Of a stretch of DNA of 64,000 nucleotides, positions 63,172 to 64,000 are shown piece by piece. Positions within the stretch are counted from its first letter, which is position 1. The number at the start of each line of letters is the position of its first letter. The notes beneath the pieces were generated by a model, which saw only the letters and a list, made by a program, of their open reading frames with translations, was not told the DNA's origin and made no database searches. This DNA comes from Mycolicibacterium nivoides (lineage in GTDB: Bacteria > Actinomycetota > Actinomycetes > Mycobacteriales > Mycobacteriaceae). The position numbers and the translations under genes are program-made. Where the stretch lies: the NCBI RefSeq assembly GCF_003855255.1, contig NZ_CP034072.1:3028627-3092626 (forward strand). Reading direction: 5' to 3'.

Positions 63172-63957
63172 GTGACTGCGCAGTGGCACCTCGGGCCCGT
63201 CAGCGTCGGGGTGCACAACCTGTTCGTCGCCCTCGGGGTGTCCGCCGCGCTGCTGGTGTTCGTCCTCGAGGCCCGCCGGCGCGGTGCGGTCAACGAGCAG
63301 TCCGTGGTCGCCGCGGCCGGGGCGCTGATCGGTGGCGCGATCGGGATGAGGTTGACCGGGTGGGTACGGCACCTGGACTTCAGCGCGAATCCGACCCTGG
63401 CACAGGCCTGGCAGTTCGGCTCGCGCAGCATCCTCGGCGGACTGCTCGGCGCCTATCTCGGGGTGCTCATCGCCAAACGACTCGGCGGCTATCGCGGAAA
63501 GACCGGCGACCTGTTCGCCCCCGCGGTCGCACTCGGCATGGCGATCGGCCGCGTCGGCTGCCACCTCACCGAAGCCCCCGGCCGCCCCACCACCCTGCCG
63601 TGGGGCATCCACGCACCGGCGGACACCCCCGAGTGCCCGGGGTGCCTCACCGGCGCCGCCATGCACCCGTCGTTTCTCTACGAGATCGCCTTCCAGCTCA
63701 CCGCATTCGCCGTGCTGTTGTGGCTGCGCCCCCGCATCGGCAGGCCCGGTGAACTGTTCGTGCTCTACGTCGCCTGCTACGCGGTGTTCCGCTTCTTCGT
63801 CGAATTCGTCCGGGCGAACGAGACCGTGTGGCTGGATCTGACCCGCCCGCAATGGTTCCTGCTGCCGTCGTTGCTGATCCTGGGGTTTCGGCTGTGGTAC
63901 GGCTACCGCCGCGGGTACTATCGCAACCCAGCCCACTCTCAGGAGGTGCCCGCATGA
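63172..63957 (+). CDS. Lgt-like prolipoprotein diacylglyceryl transferase family protein
   Basis: A 261-residue membrane protein from GTG 63172 with about seven helices. Family motifs are GRVGCHLTEAPGRPTTLPWGIH, HPSFLYEIAFQL and FRFFVEFVRANE, including the catalytic-type Arg and the HPxxxYE segment (quoted in part). Compared with housekeeping Lgt, the signature reads GRVGCHLTE in place of GRxGNFxNxE, so it is a diverged paralogue whose activity is uncertain. It follows the ZIP gene with 25 bases between. Its stop overlaps the next gene (ATGA). Confidence 0.82.
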   Translation: MTAQWHLGPVSVGVHNLFVALGVSAALLVFVLEARRRGAVNEQSVVAAAGALIGGAIGMRLTGWVRHLDFSANPTLAQAWQFGSRSILGGLLGAYLGVLIAKRLGGYRGKTGDLFAPAVALGMAIGRVGCHLTEAPGRPTTLPWGIHAPADTPECPGCLTGAAMHPSFLYEIAFQLTAFAVLLWLRPRIGRPGELFVLYVACYAVFRFFVEFVRANETVWLDLTRPQWFLLPSLLILGFRLWYGYRRGYYRNPAHSQEVPA

Positions 63958-64000
63958 CGACACCGCCCGGCCCACCTGACGATACGACCCCACCCGGCGA
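63954..64000 (+). CDS. Start of a proline-rich protein, cut by the window end
   Basis: ATG 63954 overlaps the previous stop as ATGA and has AGGAGGT seven bases upstream (63941-63947), a near-perfect ribosome binding site. The first residues, MTTPPGPPDDTTPPG, are proline- and threonine-rich. It is open at the window edge. Nothing more can be said, except that it is likely co-translated with the Lgt-like gene. Confidence 0.7.
   Translation, partial: MTTPPGPPDDTTPPG

Overview
The window is a high-GC chromosomal segment of a mycobacterium, most likely a Mycolicibacterium-type environmental species. The calls that support this are an NmtR/CtpJ nickel-cobalt pair whose metal ligands match M. tuberculosis NmtR position for position, a cutinase and a cutinase relic, a 19-kDa-antigen-like lipoprotein, a BTAD-FHA (EmbR-type) regulator beside a receptor Ser/Thr kinase, a FadD ligase, a deazaflavin-dependent nitroreductase-type protein and DUF3349. 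Many genes overlap by 1-4 bases (ATGA, GTGA, TGATG). The species cannot be fixed from sequence reading alone.

Layout. 1-3836: a four-gene translationally coupled operon built around a DyP-type peroxidase and ending in a bile-acid/sodium-symporter-type carrier, convergent with a large LuxR/MalT-type ATPase regulator. 6-24 kb: mixed chromosomal genes: membrane protein YczE-type, GH16 glucanase, FadD, a wrecked cutinase, Kup potassium transporter, AraC regulator with a DUF1254 lipoprotein, quinone oxidoreductase, aminoglycoside-phosphotransferase-like kinase, a secreted alpha/beta hydrolase. 21.4-24.1 kb: an Asp/Glu-racemase coupled to a three-domain fusion (cysteine-dioxygenase-type cupin, caspase-like His/Cys domain, SAM methyltransferase). 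24.2-29.9 kb: EmbR-like regulator, membrane-anchored serine hydrolase, receptor kinase, then exported lipoprotein, cutinase and CDP-diacylglycerol hydrolase.

29.96-35.92 kb: a genomic island at the 3' end of a tRNA-Leu(UAA) gene, bounded by a perfect 43-bp repeat of the tRNA 3' half, with a third, decayed copy in the middle and a frameshifted tyrosine-recombinase tail next to the tRNA. Its cargo is two unfamiliar two-gene modules: a winged-helix-type protein plus a protein with a PD-(D/E)XK-like active site, and a two-TM protein plus a membrane-proximal beta-rich protein. Both look like candidate undescribed defence or conflict systems.

36-43.4 kb: oxidoreductase/nitroreductase pair, MacB-type ABC transporter, and a monooxygenase-DUF4389-methyltransferase operon. 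43.5-56.1 kb: a potassium locus. One strand carries the full kdpF-A-B-C-D-E operon, preceded by a 27-residue membrane micro-ORF; the other carries an orphan second KdpA with altered pore residues followed by three tandem, barrel-only LysA-like proteins that seem to lack the PLP lysine. Phased TAAAG repeats lie between them. 56.2-59.4 kb: truncated FAD oxidoreductase, SRPBCC protein and propionyl-CoA synthetase, bounded by two large hairpins that share a GAGCAGACG core. 59.5-64 kb: metal homeostasis (CtpJ, NmtR, an unlisted 32-residue Cys-rich peptide, a ZIP transporter) followed by an Lgt paralogue and the start of one more gene.
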